Source: a virus. From it: 64,000 nucleotides of DNA. This document shows, one piece after another, positions 7,521-15,952 of the stretch. The notes beneath the pieces are model-generated. The model was not told where the DNA came from, did not search any database, and saw only the letters and a list, made by a program, of their open reading frames with translations. The stretch covers positions 1 to 64,000 of IMG/VR virus record IMGVR_UViG_3300022752_002570. One strand, written 5' to 3'. The position numbers and the translations under genes were made by a program. Every line of letters begins with the position of its first letter. Position 1 is the stretch's first letter.

Positions 7521-8780
7521 ATGACCTCAGTTATAAAACCCGAACGTCAGTCTAAAAAAGATTGGTCTAAACAAGAATTTAGTGCTTCAGAAAAAGCCAA
7601 AATTTTAGATAAATTGATTACAGCACGAGTAGGATTGCTACTTCGTCATCCGTTTTTTGGCAATCTCGCTACTCGTATGAAACTGGTAGATGCCAGCGAC
7701 TGGTGTGCTACTCTTGCCACTGACGGACGTAACTTCTACTTTAATTACGGATTCGTTAATAAACTCAATCCTAAAGAATGTGAGTTTGGGTTTGCACACG
7801 AAGTTCTGCATAATGTATTTGATCATATGGGTCGTCGCGAAGGACGTGATCCTACTCTTTCTAATATTGCGGCAGACTACGCTGTTAACCAAATTCTCAA
7901 GGATGAGAAAATTGGTGCCGTTCCTACGTTCCTTAAGATTTTCCAACATGACAAGTACCGTGGAAAATCTTATGAGGAGATTTATCAGGATCTCTATGCC
8001 AATGCGGAAAAAATTAATATTGGAGAACTAGGAGAACTGCTAGACGAACACTTAGACGACAGTGAAGGGCAAGGGGAAGGGGAAGGGGAAGGTTCTAATA
8101 ATGGTAAAGGTCGTCCTAAACTTACTCCAGAGGAACGTAAACAGATCCGCGACGAGATCAAAGAAGCAATGGTTGCGGCTGCTCAGACTGCAGGTGCAGG
8201 CAAAGTGCCTGCAGGGGTTAGCCGTCTTATCAAAGACTTCACAGAGCCCAAAATGGATTGGCGTCAACTGTTAAGAATGAATATTCAAAGTATCTTAAAA
8301 AGCAATTTTAGTTTTGCTCGTCCGAATCGCAAAAGTCAGCACTCCGGTGCCATATTACCAGGTATGATAAACGAGGAAACTATTGACGTATCAGTTGCTG
8401 TTGACATGAGTGGTAGTATTTCAGATCAACAGGCCAAAATTTTTATCAGTGAAGTAAAAGGTATCATGGAAGAGTACGTTGACTTCAAACTAGACATTTG
8501 GTGTTTTGATACAGAAGTCTACAGTTATGCCAAATTTAGTTTAGAAAACGCAGATGACATTAACCAGTACGAAGTCAAAGGTGGTGGAGGTACAGATTTT
8601 GAAGCCAACTGGACGTTTATGAAGGATAATGATATCACTCCTAAGAAGTTTATTATGTTTACAGATGGATACCCTTGCGGTAGTTGGGGTGACGAGGACT
8701 ACTGTGATACACTGTTCATTATTCACGGTAACGACTCTATTATTGCTCCGTTTGGCCAAACTGCACATTTCAAAGAATGA
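7521..8780 (+). CDS. VWA-domain protein with putative metallopeptidase-like N-domain
   Basis: The N-terminal half has FAHEVLHNVFDH, with His93-Glu94-x-x-His97 as in zincin-type sites, within a region like the putative metallopeptidase domain that precedes VWA-like domains (DUF2201 type). A low-complexity GEGEGEG linker at residues 184-191 is encoded by three GGGGAA units (8073-8090), a slip-prone tract. The C-terminal half begins VAVDMSGSIS (292-301), a MIDAS-type metal site, and continues with GGGGTDF and IMFTDGYP, typical of VWA folds. Together with the upstream MoxR ATPase this forms a two-part remodelling system. The last four bases overlap the next gene. Confidence 0.85.
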   Translation: MTSVIKPERQSKKDWSKQEFSASEKAKILDKLITARVGLLLRHPFFGNLATRMKLVDASDWCATLATDGRNFYFNYGFVNKLNPKECEFGFAHEVLHNVFDHMGRREGRDPTLSNIAADYAVNQILKDEKIGAVPTFLKIFQHDKYRGKSYEEIYQDLYANAEKINIGELGELLDEHLDDSEGQGEGEGEGSNNGKGRPKLTPEERKQIRDEIKEAMVAAAQTAGAGKVPAGVSRLIKDFTEPKMDWRQLLRMNIQSILKSNFSFARPNRKSQHSGAILPGMINEETIDVSVAVDMSGSISDQQAKIFISEVKGIMEEYVDFKLDIWCFDTEVYSYAKFSLENADDINQYEVKGGGGTDFEANWTFMKDNDITPKKFIMFTDGYPCGSWGDEDYCDTLFIIHGNDSIIAPFGQTAHFKE

Positions 8781-9067
8781 GTATTAAAAGAGGACAGATA
8801 AACCCGCTAGGTGTTCTGGGGCTAAGGAAAATTTCCTTTATCCCAGAACATTTTGTTAAATTGAGTGTGCCTAAAAATGTGGATATCAGATCTATAGAGA
8901 GATGGATAGAAACAAACTTAAATAGTCGGTATGCTATACAATCAAATTTTAAGGTTGGTAGTGATAATAAACTAACTAATATTATAGAAATAGGATTAGA
9001 AGATCCTAAAGAATTAACCCTACTAAGTTTAGGGTGCCAATATCTTCACAAAGAGAGGACATTTTAA
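8777..9067 (+). CDS. Unknown phage protein, 96 aa
   Basis: ATGA overlap with the VWA gene, and its TAA overlaps the next ATG (TAATG), so it is translated in a coupled series. The product starts MSIKRGQINPLGVLGLRKI and has alternating strands and one helix (IRSIERWIETNLNSRY), consistent with a small alpha/beta domain. No cysteine cluster or catalytic motif. It may act with the MoxR/VWA pair by virtue of its position, but there is no direct evidence. Confidence 0.65.
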   Translation: MSIKRGQINPLGVLGLRKISFIPEHFVKLSVPKNVDIRSIERWIETNLNSRYAIQSNFKVGSDNKLTNIIEIGLEDPKELTLLSLGCQYLHKERTF

Positions 9068-9270
9068 TGGAAGAGCAAAAGACAGAGCAACAGCCTGAAC
9101 AACCCAGTGTACCGGAATTGACTATCACAGATTTAATTAATCTTAGGACAATTATCGATGTGGCGGTTAAACGAGGTGTATTCGGTGCAGGCGAAGTTGC
9201 AGGTGTAGGTACTGTATATAATAGATTAGATTCATTTATTACAGCAGTCACACCCGCTAAATCAGAATAA
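9067..9270 (+). CDS. Unknown small phage protein, 67 aa
   Basis: I start the gene at ATG 9067, which overlaps the previous stop; an upstream in-frame ATG at 9034 would lie inside the preceding gene. After a polar Glu/Gln/Pro-rich N-terminus it has a helical core, ELTITDLINLRTIIDVAVKR, followed by GVFGAGEVAGVGTVYNRLDS. Small proteins of this look occur in T4-like aquatic phages; function unknown. A good ribosome site for the next gene (AAAGGA) follows. Confidence 0.65.
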   Translation: MEEQKTEQQPEQPSVPELTITDLINLRTIIDVAVKRGVFGAGEVAGVGTVYNRLDSFITAVTPAKSE

Positions 9271-9280
9271 AGGAAACCCT

Positions 9281-9925
9281 ATGAAACATGTAGGTAAGAT
9301 GAAAAGCAACTCTGCTAGAGTAGCAGTAGTTTATAGAACATTGCCAAACGAGCATATGAATGCTCTAGTAGTTGGAACAAACGGTTTGCCAGATGCTTAT
9401 CATGACAGTCTTATGAGTGTAATCGAAAGCGAAGCAGGACAACAGGCAAATGAATTAGCAGACATCCTGGCAACTAGACGTTTCCCAGATGGTGAAGTAA
9501 TGCTTAGTTGGTTACACACAAGGGGTCAGTTGAAAAAAGTTCCAACTAACCTAGTTCTTATGACTCCGAATAATCAAACGCAGATTCCTTTGGATAAACT
9601 AAATGAAATCATCGCAGAACAAAAAGGCGTCAGTGTAGAAGAACTAGCGGTCACAGACGGCAGTCAGAAAAAAGAAAAAACTGCCAAATCAAAAGAAGAA
9701 GTTGTAGTTCCGCCTGCCGATGATCCTGAATACAAACAAATGGTGAACGAAGCGCCTTATCATCCAGGCTATGAAGGTGCCGTGTTTGATAAACCAGTCA
9801 CAGCATCAGACCTACGATCAATGGCTGATAAACTGTTCAAAGAAGCACAGGCTCTGCGTAAGAAAGCAGAAGAGATGGAACCAACGAAGAAAAAAACTAA
9901 AGCAGATAAAGTAGAGGCAGAGTAA
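9281..9925 (+). CDS. Conserved-looking T4-like phage protein of unknown function, 214 aa
   Basis: Two-part protein. The N-terminal ~110 residues (MKHVGKMKSNSARVAVVYRT, LPDAYHDSLMSVIES, RRFPDGEVMLSWLH, VPTNLVLMTPNNQTQIPL) form a likely globular domain that I associate with a family shared among T4-like aquatic phages. The C-terminal half is a charged Lys/Glu-rich linker and a final coiled-coil helix (SDLRSMADKLFKEAQALRKK), suggesting oligomerisation or partner binding. No enzymatic motif. Its final A is shared with the next start codon. Confidence 0.75.
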   Translation: MKHVGKMKSNSARVAVVYRTLPNEHMNALVVGTNGLPDAYHDSLMSVIESEAGQQANELADILATRRFPDGEVMLSWLHTRGQLKKVPTNLVLMTPNNQTQIPLDKLNEIIAEQKGVSVEELAVTDGSQKKEKTAKSKEEVVVPPADDPEYKQMVNEAPYHPGYEGAVFDKPVTASDLRSMADKLFKEAQALRKKAEEMEPTKKKTKADKVEAE

Positions 9926-10098
9926 TGTTTAAGGTAGGCGATAAGGTTCAAAAGGTGTCAGGCTATCTATGGCCTGGCATTGTGGTAAGTGTATTTGATA
10001 CACTAGCAGGCGAACGAAGAGTAGTTGTAGAATGTACAGTACCTGAAATAAAGGGCGCACTGCACATTTACAATGAATCTCAATTGAAACTGCAATAA
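9925..10098 (+). CDS. Small unknown protein, 57 aa
   Basis: ATG at 9925 is embedded in TAATG with the preceding stop, and its own TAA at 10096-10098 is embedded in TAATG with the thyA start. This perfect coupling on both sides is strong evidence that it is translated. The product, starting MFKVGDKVQKVSGYLWPGIV, looks like a small SH3-like beta barrel (VGDKV, PGIVVSVF, RRVVVECT, LHIYNESQL). Function unknown. Confidence 0.75.
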   Translation: MFKVGDKVQKVSGYLWPGIVVSVFDTLAGERRVVVECTVPEIKGALHIYNESQLKLQ

Positions 10099-10979
10099 TG
10101 TCAGAGCGTTCTTATCTAAATTTACTAGAAACTATACTTGCCCAAGGTGAACAACGGGAAGATCGAACAGGTACAGGTACTCTCAGTATATTTGGTCCGC
10201 AACTTCAATTCGATCTTACTCAAGGATTTCCTGCAATAACTACCAAGAAACTGGCATGGAAATCTGTAGTAAGTGAACTCCTATGGTTTATTGAAGGCAG
10301 CAATGACGAAAATAGACTTAGGGAAATACTTCACGGTGAGAGGTATAGCGATAAAAAAACTATTTGGTCAGATAACGCTACTGCTCCTTACTGGACAAAT
10401 AAACGACTGGCACGACATCAAGGTGACTTAGGCAGAATTTACGGTGTACAGTGGCGCAAATGGCGCAAACCTCTAATTAGAATTAATAAAGTAGTACTTC
10501 AAAATCACGATCAGTTATTAGAATTAATTGAAGGAATTAAAAAAGATCCCTATGGTCGCAGGCACATTATAACAGCATGGAATCCAGGTGAATTAGAATT
10601 AATGGCATTACCTCCATGTCACATGATGTCACAATTTTATGTTTCCAAAGACGGTGGACTAAGTTGTCATATGTACCAGAGATCTGCGGATATGTTTTTG
10701 GGAGTGCCTTTCAACATTGCTTCTTATGCCTTGTTCACCCATATGATTGCACAGGTCTGTAATTTACATGCAAAACAGTTAATTATATCATTTGGTGATG
10801 CTCACGTATACTGCAATCATATAGATCAAGTTCGTGAACAACTGACAAGACAGACTCTAGCGATGCCAAGACTAGAACTAAACCCTTCTATTACAGACAT
10901 TAACAAATTTACAATGGAAGATGTTAGTCTTATTAATTATGAAAGTCATCCTGCCATTAAAGCAGATATGGCAGTTTAA
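10098..10979 (+). CDS. thyA: Thymidylate synthase
   Basis: A 293-residue ThyA/Td enzyme that methylates dUMP to dTMP with methylene-tetrahydrofolate. The N-terminal REDRTGTGTLSIFG loop, the KKLAWKSVVSELLWF segment, the catalytic Cys174 in ALPPCHMMSQFY, the QRSADMFLGVPFNIASYA dUMP-binding segment and the FGDAHVYCNHIDQVREQL C-terminal motif are all present. Length is slightly above the bacterial norm (264), as in many phage versions. No intron is present, unlike T4 td. It ends the rightward early block, overlapping the end of the leftward late block by four bases, with no obvious terminator between them. Confidence 0.95.
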   Translation: MSERSYLNLLETILAQGEQREDRTGTGTLSIFGPQLQFDLTQGFPAITTKKLAWKSVVSELLWFIEGSNDENRLREILHGERYSDKKTIWSDNATAPYWTNKRLARHQGDLGRIYGVQWRKWRKPLIRINKVVLQNHDQLLELIEGIKKDPYGRRHIITAWNPGELELMALPPCHMMSQFYVSKDGGLSCHMYQRSADMFLGVPFNIASYALFTHMIAQVCNLHAKQLIISFGDAHVYCNHIDQVREQLTRQTLAMPRLELNPSITDINKFTMEDVSLINYESHPAIKADMAV

Positions 10980-12265
10980 ACCATTACTTCGATTCTATCG
11001 TCATCATCTTTAGAATCTTCTAGGGCTTTTCCTAATACAGCACAAGGATGATCGTTATCAGCAGCCGCTTCTGCATAACCTGGTTTAGAACTTGTTACAA
11101 GCAATTGCCCTTTTTTAACAGGTCCATTAACCTTACACAAAACTCTGCCCTTTAAGGCTACGAACGGATGTGTATTGTTTTCTCCTACATCTTCATTCAT
11201 TCTAAATGCAGGATGTTTAGAAATAATACCAGCAACTGATGTATCTGCTCTTTTATTTGTTACTGTAATTTCTTTTTCTCCACCAATTACAACAACGGTT
11301 CCATATGTATAAAAATTGTCTGCTGCATATCTTTCTGCTAAATCTGCATAGAGAGAACTACTGGCAATAGTGCTTAGAACTCTTGTTACTGGATTGTATT
11401 GCAACCCAGTGTTAGCATATACAACAGCAGAACTTGTGCTTGTGCTTAGAAAAGGAACAAAATACGGCTTGTTAGCACTACCCTGGGACGATAATATTTC
11501 TTGATAGGCCATCGATGAAGCATATGTAGCAGTTGATGCAGTTAATGAATGTAATGCTTCTGCTGCTGTTCCCCAAAAATAACTGTCTGTCGCTAGACCT
11601 GTGACTTCTTTTCTAGTAGATCCTGTAACTGCATCTGCGCCTACTAGGGTTATACCTCTAACCAACCTAGTTGTTGTAGGATATATAGGGTATTCTCCTG
11701 GATCACTTACCGATTCAGACGCAGGAACACTATAGGTTTCCTGGCTAACTATGGCAATAACTTCATTGGCGCTACCAATTACTGCCTTAATATTATATAT
11801 AGGCAAATCTAAAGAGTTAGCATTGTACTCAAAATCACCTCGCCACTGTGCTCGTGTATCAGATCCAATTGGGGGTCCTACGGTTATGTAGTCTGATCCA
11901 TCAAAAACATTAATTTGTTTTTTAGATTTGTTATACCACAAGTCACCTTCACGGGGATTTTTTGTAGAACTTGGTATATTGCTTTCAGTAGCGATTTCTA
12001 AATTTGCAACGCCTTTCCAGTATTGACTGTCATAGGCATACAGTCGTTTTTCCGTAGTATTATACCACAATTGCCCTTCAATTGGCTTACTTGGTGCGGA
12101 TGTGTTTGCAAAATTTTCCAGTAATTTTAAGAAATTTTCATTTTGAATCTCACCGTAACCAGCATAGTTCTTTCCTACAAATAATAAATCGGTTGTTTGA
12201 TCTAGACTTGCATCCTGTACTGTGGATAAAATTGTTCCATTAGTTTTATTAAGTATGTACGGCAT
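10976..12265 (-). CDS. Tail fibre-like virion protein A (paralogue trio)
   Basis: The N-terminal ~130 residues share a module with the next two upstream genes: LNKTNGTILS, a TTDLLFVGKNYAGYGEIQNE segment, FLKLLENFAN and the repeat GQLWYNTTEKRLY / GDLWYNKSKKQINVFDG. The C-terminal part (YADLAERYAADNFYTYGTVV, then VAGIISKHPAF and GRVLCKVNGPVKKGQLL) resembles C-terminal domains of aquatic phage tail fibres. Presumably an adhesin or fibre subunit attached to the baseplate. It is the last gene of the long leftward late block. The paralogues differ mainly in their C-termini, as expected for receptor-binding parts. Confidence 0.75.
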   Translation of the reverse strand: MPYILNKTNGTILSTVQDASLDQTTDLLFVGKNYAGYGEIQNENFLKLLENFANTSAPSKPIEGQLWYNTTEKRLYAYDSQYWKGVANLEIATESNIPSSTKNPREGDLWYNKSKKQINVFDGSDYITVGPPIGSDTRAQWRGDFEYNANSLDLPIYNIKAVIGSANEVIAIVSQETYSVPASESVSDPGEYPIYPTTTRLVRGITLVGADAVTGSTRKEVTGLATDSYFWGTAAEALHSLTASTATYASSMAYQEILSSQGSANKPYFVPFLSTSTSSAVVYANTGLQYNPVTRVLSTIASSSLYADLAERYAADNFYTYGTVVVIGGEKEITVTNKRADTSVAGIISKHPAFRMNEDVGENNTHPFVALKGRVLCKVNGPVKKGQLLVTSSKPGYAEAAADNDHPCAVLGKALEDSKDDDDRIEVMV

Positions 12266-12276
12266 TATCTAAATCC

Positions 12277-13482
12277 TTAAACTATAATATTAGTCATTGT
12301 GAAATTACCTAAATTTACACCTACACTTGTGCCAGTGTAATTTTCTAAAGGAGCCCATCGTACAGAGGGGGTATCTATAATTGTAAAATGTCTTATACTA
12401 GTTGTAACTGTGCTAAATGTTACAATTGTACCAGTTACAATATGACTTATTGTTGCATTGGTTAATGTCATAGCGAACGGGGCAACTGCTGCAACTAAAG
12501 ATTCTGGATATAAACTCCATGATCCATTAACCATTAGACCAGATTGTATAGATGTGGTTGTTGAAATAGCAACAGTTAGTGTGCCTGTGCTGTAAAAGTT
12601 TGTTACTGTAGTTAATGTAACAAATTTTTTAAAATCACAGACCACTTTACAACTTGAACCTACAGGGTATTCATTGGTTCCTGGGGGAAATACCTTAGTA
12701 ATCGCACTTGCTATCGCTAGATTTCCATTATCGTATCTTGTTTTATTTGTGACAGTGTTAGCACCAACATTATCAACTAGACCAAATCTAGTAATATCGT
12801 AGTATGAAGATTCTTGTCTAGGTCTAATCAGTATATCACTGCCATTCTGCCTGATTGTTCCTCTTACATTTAAATCATGAAATATAGTTAACCCTTTCAC
12901 AATATTCAAAGTGGTATTAACACTGTAAAACACTGTTCCAGAATTTGAATCTAAGGTAAAATTATCATCAGATATCATGCCTATGTATTCACCCCTTGAA
13001 TACAGAATACTAGGATAATACTGATCTACAGGCACATTGTAATCATATATATTAAATGTTGCTGTATAAAATCCTATAAGGCCATCTTGCGGAGGCGTAT
13101 GAGGTCCAATCAACCAAAATTGTGTTCCGTCATATGCATATGTTTGCTTAGTAGCGTCGTTAAACCAAAACTCTCCTGTGCCCACATCTGTCGGTTCACT
13201 AGAATCTACATAGGAGCCTAGAGAAGTATCCCAATTAGTACCATCGTAGACCTTTAATCTGCCTGCGGTAGTATCGAACCAAATTTGTCCAACTTGTGGA
13301 CTTACAGGCTGTTGGTTATCTGCAAAATTTGTAAGTAATTTAACAAAGTTATTATTAAAATACTCGCCATAGTTATTAACATTTTTACCCAATAATGTCA
13401 AACTTGTTGTAGTATCATCTATTTCGCCAACATCTATGACAGTTAGAACTTCGTCACCATTTTTATAAATTATGTATGCCAT
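12277..13482 (-). CDS. Tail fibre-like virion protein B (paralogue trio)
   Basis: A 401-residue protein with the same N-terminal module (TTTSLTLLGKNVNNYGEYFN, NFVKLLTNFAD, GQIWFDTTAGRLKVYDG and GEFWFNDATKQTYAYDG). The remaining ~270 residues are Thr/Ser/Val-rich beta structure with no known domain; a Thr-rich stretch near the end (VTGTIVTFSTVTTS) suggests a beta-solenoid or fibre shaft. It lies 11 bases upstream of paralogue A in the direction of transcription. Likely a tail fibre or adhesin component. Confidence 0.7.
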   Translation of the reverse strand: MAYIIYKNGDEVLTVIDVGEIDDTTTSLTLLGKNVNNYGEYFNNNFVKLLTNFADNQQPVSPQVGQIWFDTTAGRLKVYDGTNWDTSLGSYVDSSEPTDVGTGEFWFNDATKQTYAYDGTQFWLIGPHTPPQDGLIGFYTATFNIYDYNVPVDQYYPSILYSRGEYIGMISDDNFTLDSNSGTVFYSVNTTLNIVKGLTIFHDLNVRGTIRQNGSDILIRPRQESSYYDITRFGLVDNVGANTVTNKTRYDNGNLAIASAITKVFPPGTNEYPVGSSCKVVCDFKKFVTLTTVTNFYSTGTLTVAISTTTSIQSGLMVNGSWSLYPESLVAAVAPFAMTLTNATISHIVTGTIVTFSTVTTSIRHFTIIDTPSVRWAPLENYTGTSVGVNLGNFTMTNIIV

Positions 13483-13485
13483 GTT

Positions 13486-15258
13486 TTAAGTCTTTATCAG
13501 ATAGTAAAAAGTTCCTGTGGTTAACGCAGTTGATACATTAGGAACATCAAATGAAGCACCTGCTCCACCATATGAATAACCAATAACATTAAACAGAGCA
13601 AGTTGTGCCGCAGTTGTTGTAGATTGTCCGTTACATAACAGCCAACTAGGTTGTCCGTCCTGTTTATAAATTGCTGGTACCGTAGAAGTAGTCCAAGGAA
13701 CAATCATTCCAGTAGTAAATGAATATTCCCTTGAGTCAGTTAGGAAATGATTTTTACTAATATGCTCCATAGATTGAGACACTGTACCTGTGTTTACTAC
13801 AAGTAAAGACAATGTAGCCGTTGTAGATGTTGTATATGTTGTACCAGTAATTAGTGCTGCATTTGTTGTAGCAGTTAACACTACACTAGCGGTACCATTA
13901 AAGAGCACATTAGTGCTTGTAATTACACCCTCAATTTTAAATGATCGTTGTGTGGTTAATTTTTGTGCAGACTCAACTTCACCATAGATATATACAGATG
14001 TACCAGTTTGTCCTATTCTACTAACATAAATTTGTTCAAAAGGAGTAGATGCAGTACCTATAACTGCTGTAGACGTGTTAGCAACAATATTTTTTGTTGT
14101 TAAAGTGTTAGTAACATTAATAGAATCTCCTACCAATAACGATTGAGTAGTTGACATAACACCAGTTACATTCAATCTTCCGAGAACTTCTACCGCAGTT
14201 TGTGTACTGGCTACAGAAACAGTAATTGTTCCTAAGAAAGAGGCTCCTCCGTTTACAGTTAATGTTCTCGAAGCACCTGTTAACAGTGATGCAGTAGTAT
14301 TAATCCCTACTTTTCTATATTGACCATTAAAAGATATAAAACTTCTATCTTCTATACCTAATTTAAATGTCTGTGCTGTAGCAGTAAATGAAATAGAAGC
14401 CTGTGTTGGCTCTACAATAAATTTAATTTCTGGACTAGAGTTATTTCTTCTTACTGCAAAACCTTGAGGTGACTCTACAATAAAAGTTCCGGTATGTATT
14501 TGTCTAGATGTTGAACCTATCCTTGATCTTAAAACATCAGCAGCACTTACAGTGACTCCACGACTAATCTCTAATGCGCTGGCCCTTGAAGCCAGACCAT
14601 TAAGTACAGCACCGGACTTGCTGGTTAAATTAAGCCCTACCTTGATTTCACCAAATCCATTTATAACAGATCTAGGTGTAAAAGCATAGTAAGAAATTAT
14701 TTCTACTACTTGACCGTCCACCCAGTTCAAAATTACTGGATAAAAGTTTCCAGTACTGCTTTCTAATATAACATTTTCACTACCTGTCTTATTGGCAGAC
14801 GCACTTGTTGTAGGACCAACAACTGTCCATTCAGTTCCATATCTAATTTTAAGTTGATTATTTTGAGTATCTACCCATATATCTCCTTCAGTAACAGACT
14901 GAATATACTGCGTTGAGGGATCAGTGGCCTGCTGATAAATGCCACTTGCTGCTGGCCATCTATCACTGCTTTGATTACCGTTATTGACTCTTAAAATATT
15001 TCTATCTGGATCGCTTGTATCGTACCAAAGTTGCCCTTCAATACTATGTTGAGGGGGATTTGGCCCTGCAAAACTTTCAAGTAACTTGACAAAATTTTGT
15101 TGTAAACTCTGACCGTAAAGTATATACCCTGGCCCTACAAGGTCTAGACTGGTATCGTAGTTGTTGATCCCAGAGCCGTTATTTCCTGTACCAATGACCT
15201 GAATAGGATTTTTAGTAGGATCAGAAAATGTTAAAGTATATATAAACTGAGTTGGCAT
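13486..15258 (-). CDS. Tail fibre-like virion protein C with tail-collar domain
   Basis: A 590-residue member of the paralogue trio. The N-terminal module is recognisable (NYDTSLDLVGPGYILYGQSL, NFVKLLESFAG, GQLWYDTSDPDRN, GDIWVDTQNNQLKIRYG). The middle is a long Thr/Ser/Val-rich beta shaft. The C-terminus, around residues 515-575, carries GMIVPWTTSTVPAIY, QPSWLLCNGQS and YSYGGAG, the hallmark of a phage tail-collar domain (pfam07484 type), as in T4 gp12 and other receptor-binding fibres. Its start is three bases from the end of the upstream gene. Confidence 0.8.
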   Translation of the reverse strand: MPTQFIYTLTFSDPTKNPIQVIGTGNNGSGINNYDTSLDLVGPGYILYGQSLQQNFVKLLESFAGPNPPQHSIEGQLWYDTSDPDRNILRVNNGNQSSDRWPAASGIYQQATDPSTQYIQSVTEGDIWVDTQNNQLKIRYGTEWTVVGPTTSASANKTGSENVILESSTGNFYPVILNWVDGQVVEIISYYAFTPRSVINGFGEIKVGLNLTSKSGAVLNGLASRASALEISRGVTVSAADVLRSRIGSTSRQIHTGTFIVESPQGFAVRRNNSSPEIKFIVEPTQASISFTATAQTFKLGIEDRSFISFNGQYRKVGINTTASLLTGASRTLTVNGGASFLGTITVSVASTQTAVEVLGRLNVTGVMSTTQSLLVGDSINVTNTLTTKNIVANTSTAVIGTASTPFEQIYVSRIGQTGTSVYIYGEVESAQKLTTQRSFKIEGVITSTNVLFNGTASVVLTATTNAALITGTTYTTSTTATLSLLVVNTGTVSQSMEHISKNHFLTDSREYSFTTGMIVPWTTSTVPAIYKQDGQPSWLLCNGQSTTTAAQLALFNVIGYSYGGAGASFDVPNVSTALTTGTFYYLIKT

Positions 15259-15260
15259 AA

Positions 15261-15920
15261 TTATATTCCGTTACTTAAACTCTGTATCCTTATCGTATAA
15301 TCAACTTGAATTAATCTGTTTAAAGATTTTTGCACTGGATGAAAAATAACATGAGTTAATAATAAACCTAAATTTGGGCCACCGGGGTAATAAGAACGTA
15401 GGCCCAATTCATCAAAAACGAAATCACCTTCTGTGGTAGTAGCATTATCAAACGCTTCTTGTCCTGCAGGCTCGCCAAAATCTAATAAACAACTTACTAG
15501 AACATCGCTGTATGCTACACCCGAAATATGTCTCGCTTCCATAAAGTTTCTAGCAGGATCTGTTGAATAAGGACTTCTAGCATCAACCGTTTTATAGTAA
15601 GTTTGATTGTAAAGGGCCGAACCTGTTCCAATAGTATTTGGTGTAAGATAAGTAATTATACCTGTTGCATCAACCAGCGTACCTCCGTTTCCAAAACACA
15701 TTTCAGCAATAGTTCCTTCACCCTGGTTGGCGATACTTTTTGCCAAGGCAATGCTAAAATTTTCGTAATGAATAGCATTTCTTTTATCTACAAAAACTTC
15801 TTTGCTAACAGGATCAAATATTTTAATATGACCTTGTATAGAAATAGGACTAGTTTCATTTGGCTTTGAAACAGGTTTTTGTTCTTTATTGTCAGGTTTT
15901 GAAGGTATAGTTTGATTCAT
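15261..15920 (-). CDS. Virion-associated protein of unknown function, 219 aa
   Basis: Begins with a polar linker of about 35 residues (NKEQKPVSKPNETSP) and continues into HIKIFDPVSKEVFVDKRNAI and HYENFSIALAKSIAN. A middle part rich in Gly/Thr (MCFGNGGTLVDATGIITYL) and a C-terminal VDYTIRIQSL complete it. Position among fibre genes suggests a baseplate or fibre connector. I recognise the pattern from T4-like aquatic phages but not its role. An AATAAATA element lies just upstream on the same strand. Confidence 0.65.
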   Translation of the reverse strand: MNQTIPSKPDNKEQKPVSKPNETSPISIQGHIKIFDPVSKEVFVDKRNAIHYENFSIALAKSIANQGEGTIAEMCFGNGGTLVDATGIITYLTPNTIGTGSALYNQTYYKTVDARSPYSTDPARNFMEARHISGVAYSDVLVSCLLDFGEPAGQEAFDNATTTEGDFVFDELGLRSYYPGGPNLGLLLTHVIFHPVQKSLNRLIQVDYTIRIQSLSNGI

Positions 15921-15925
15921 AATGA

Positions 15926-15933
15926 TATTTATT
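15926..15933 (-). promoter_or_regulatory. Late-promoter-like AATAAATA
   Basis: AATAAATA read on the minus strand, only 5 bases before the start codon of the 219-aa gene. It matches the ATAAATA core of gp55-dependent promoters, but the tight spacing would leave almost no leader, so promoter function is uncertain. Confidence 0.35.
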
Positions 15934-15952
15934 CAATATTTTAAAGTAAATT

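Noticed and set aside
9034-9067. Upstream start for the 67-aa protein
   Set aside because: The extra residues lie fully within the preceding gene; ATG 9067 overlaps the preceding stop as TAATG.
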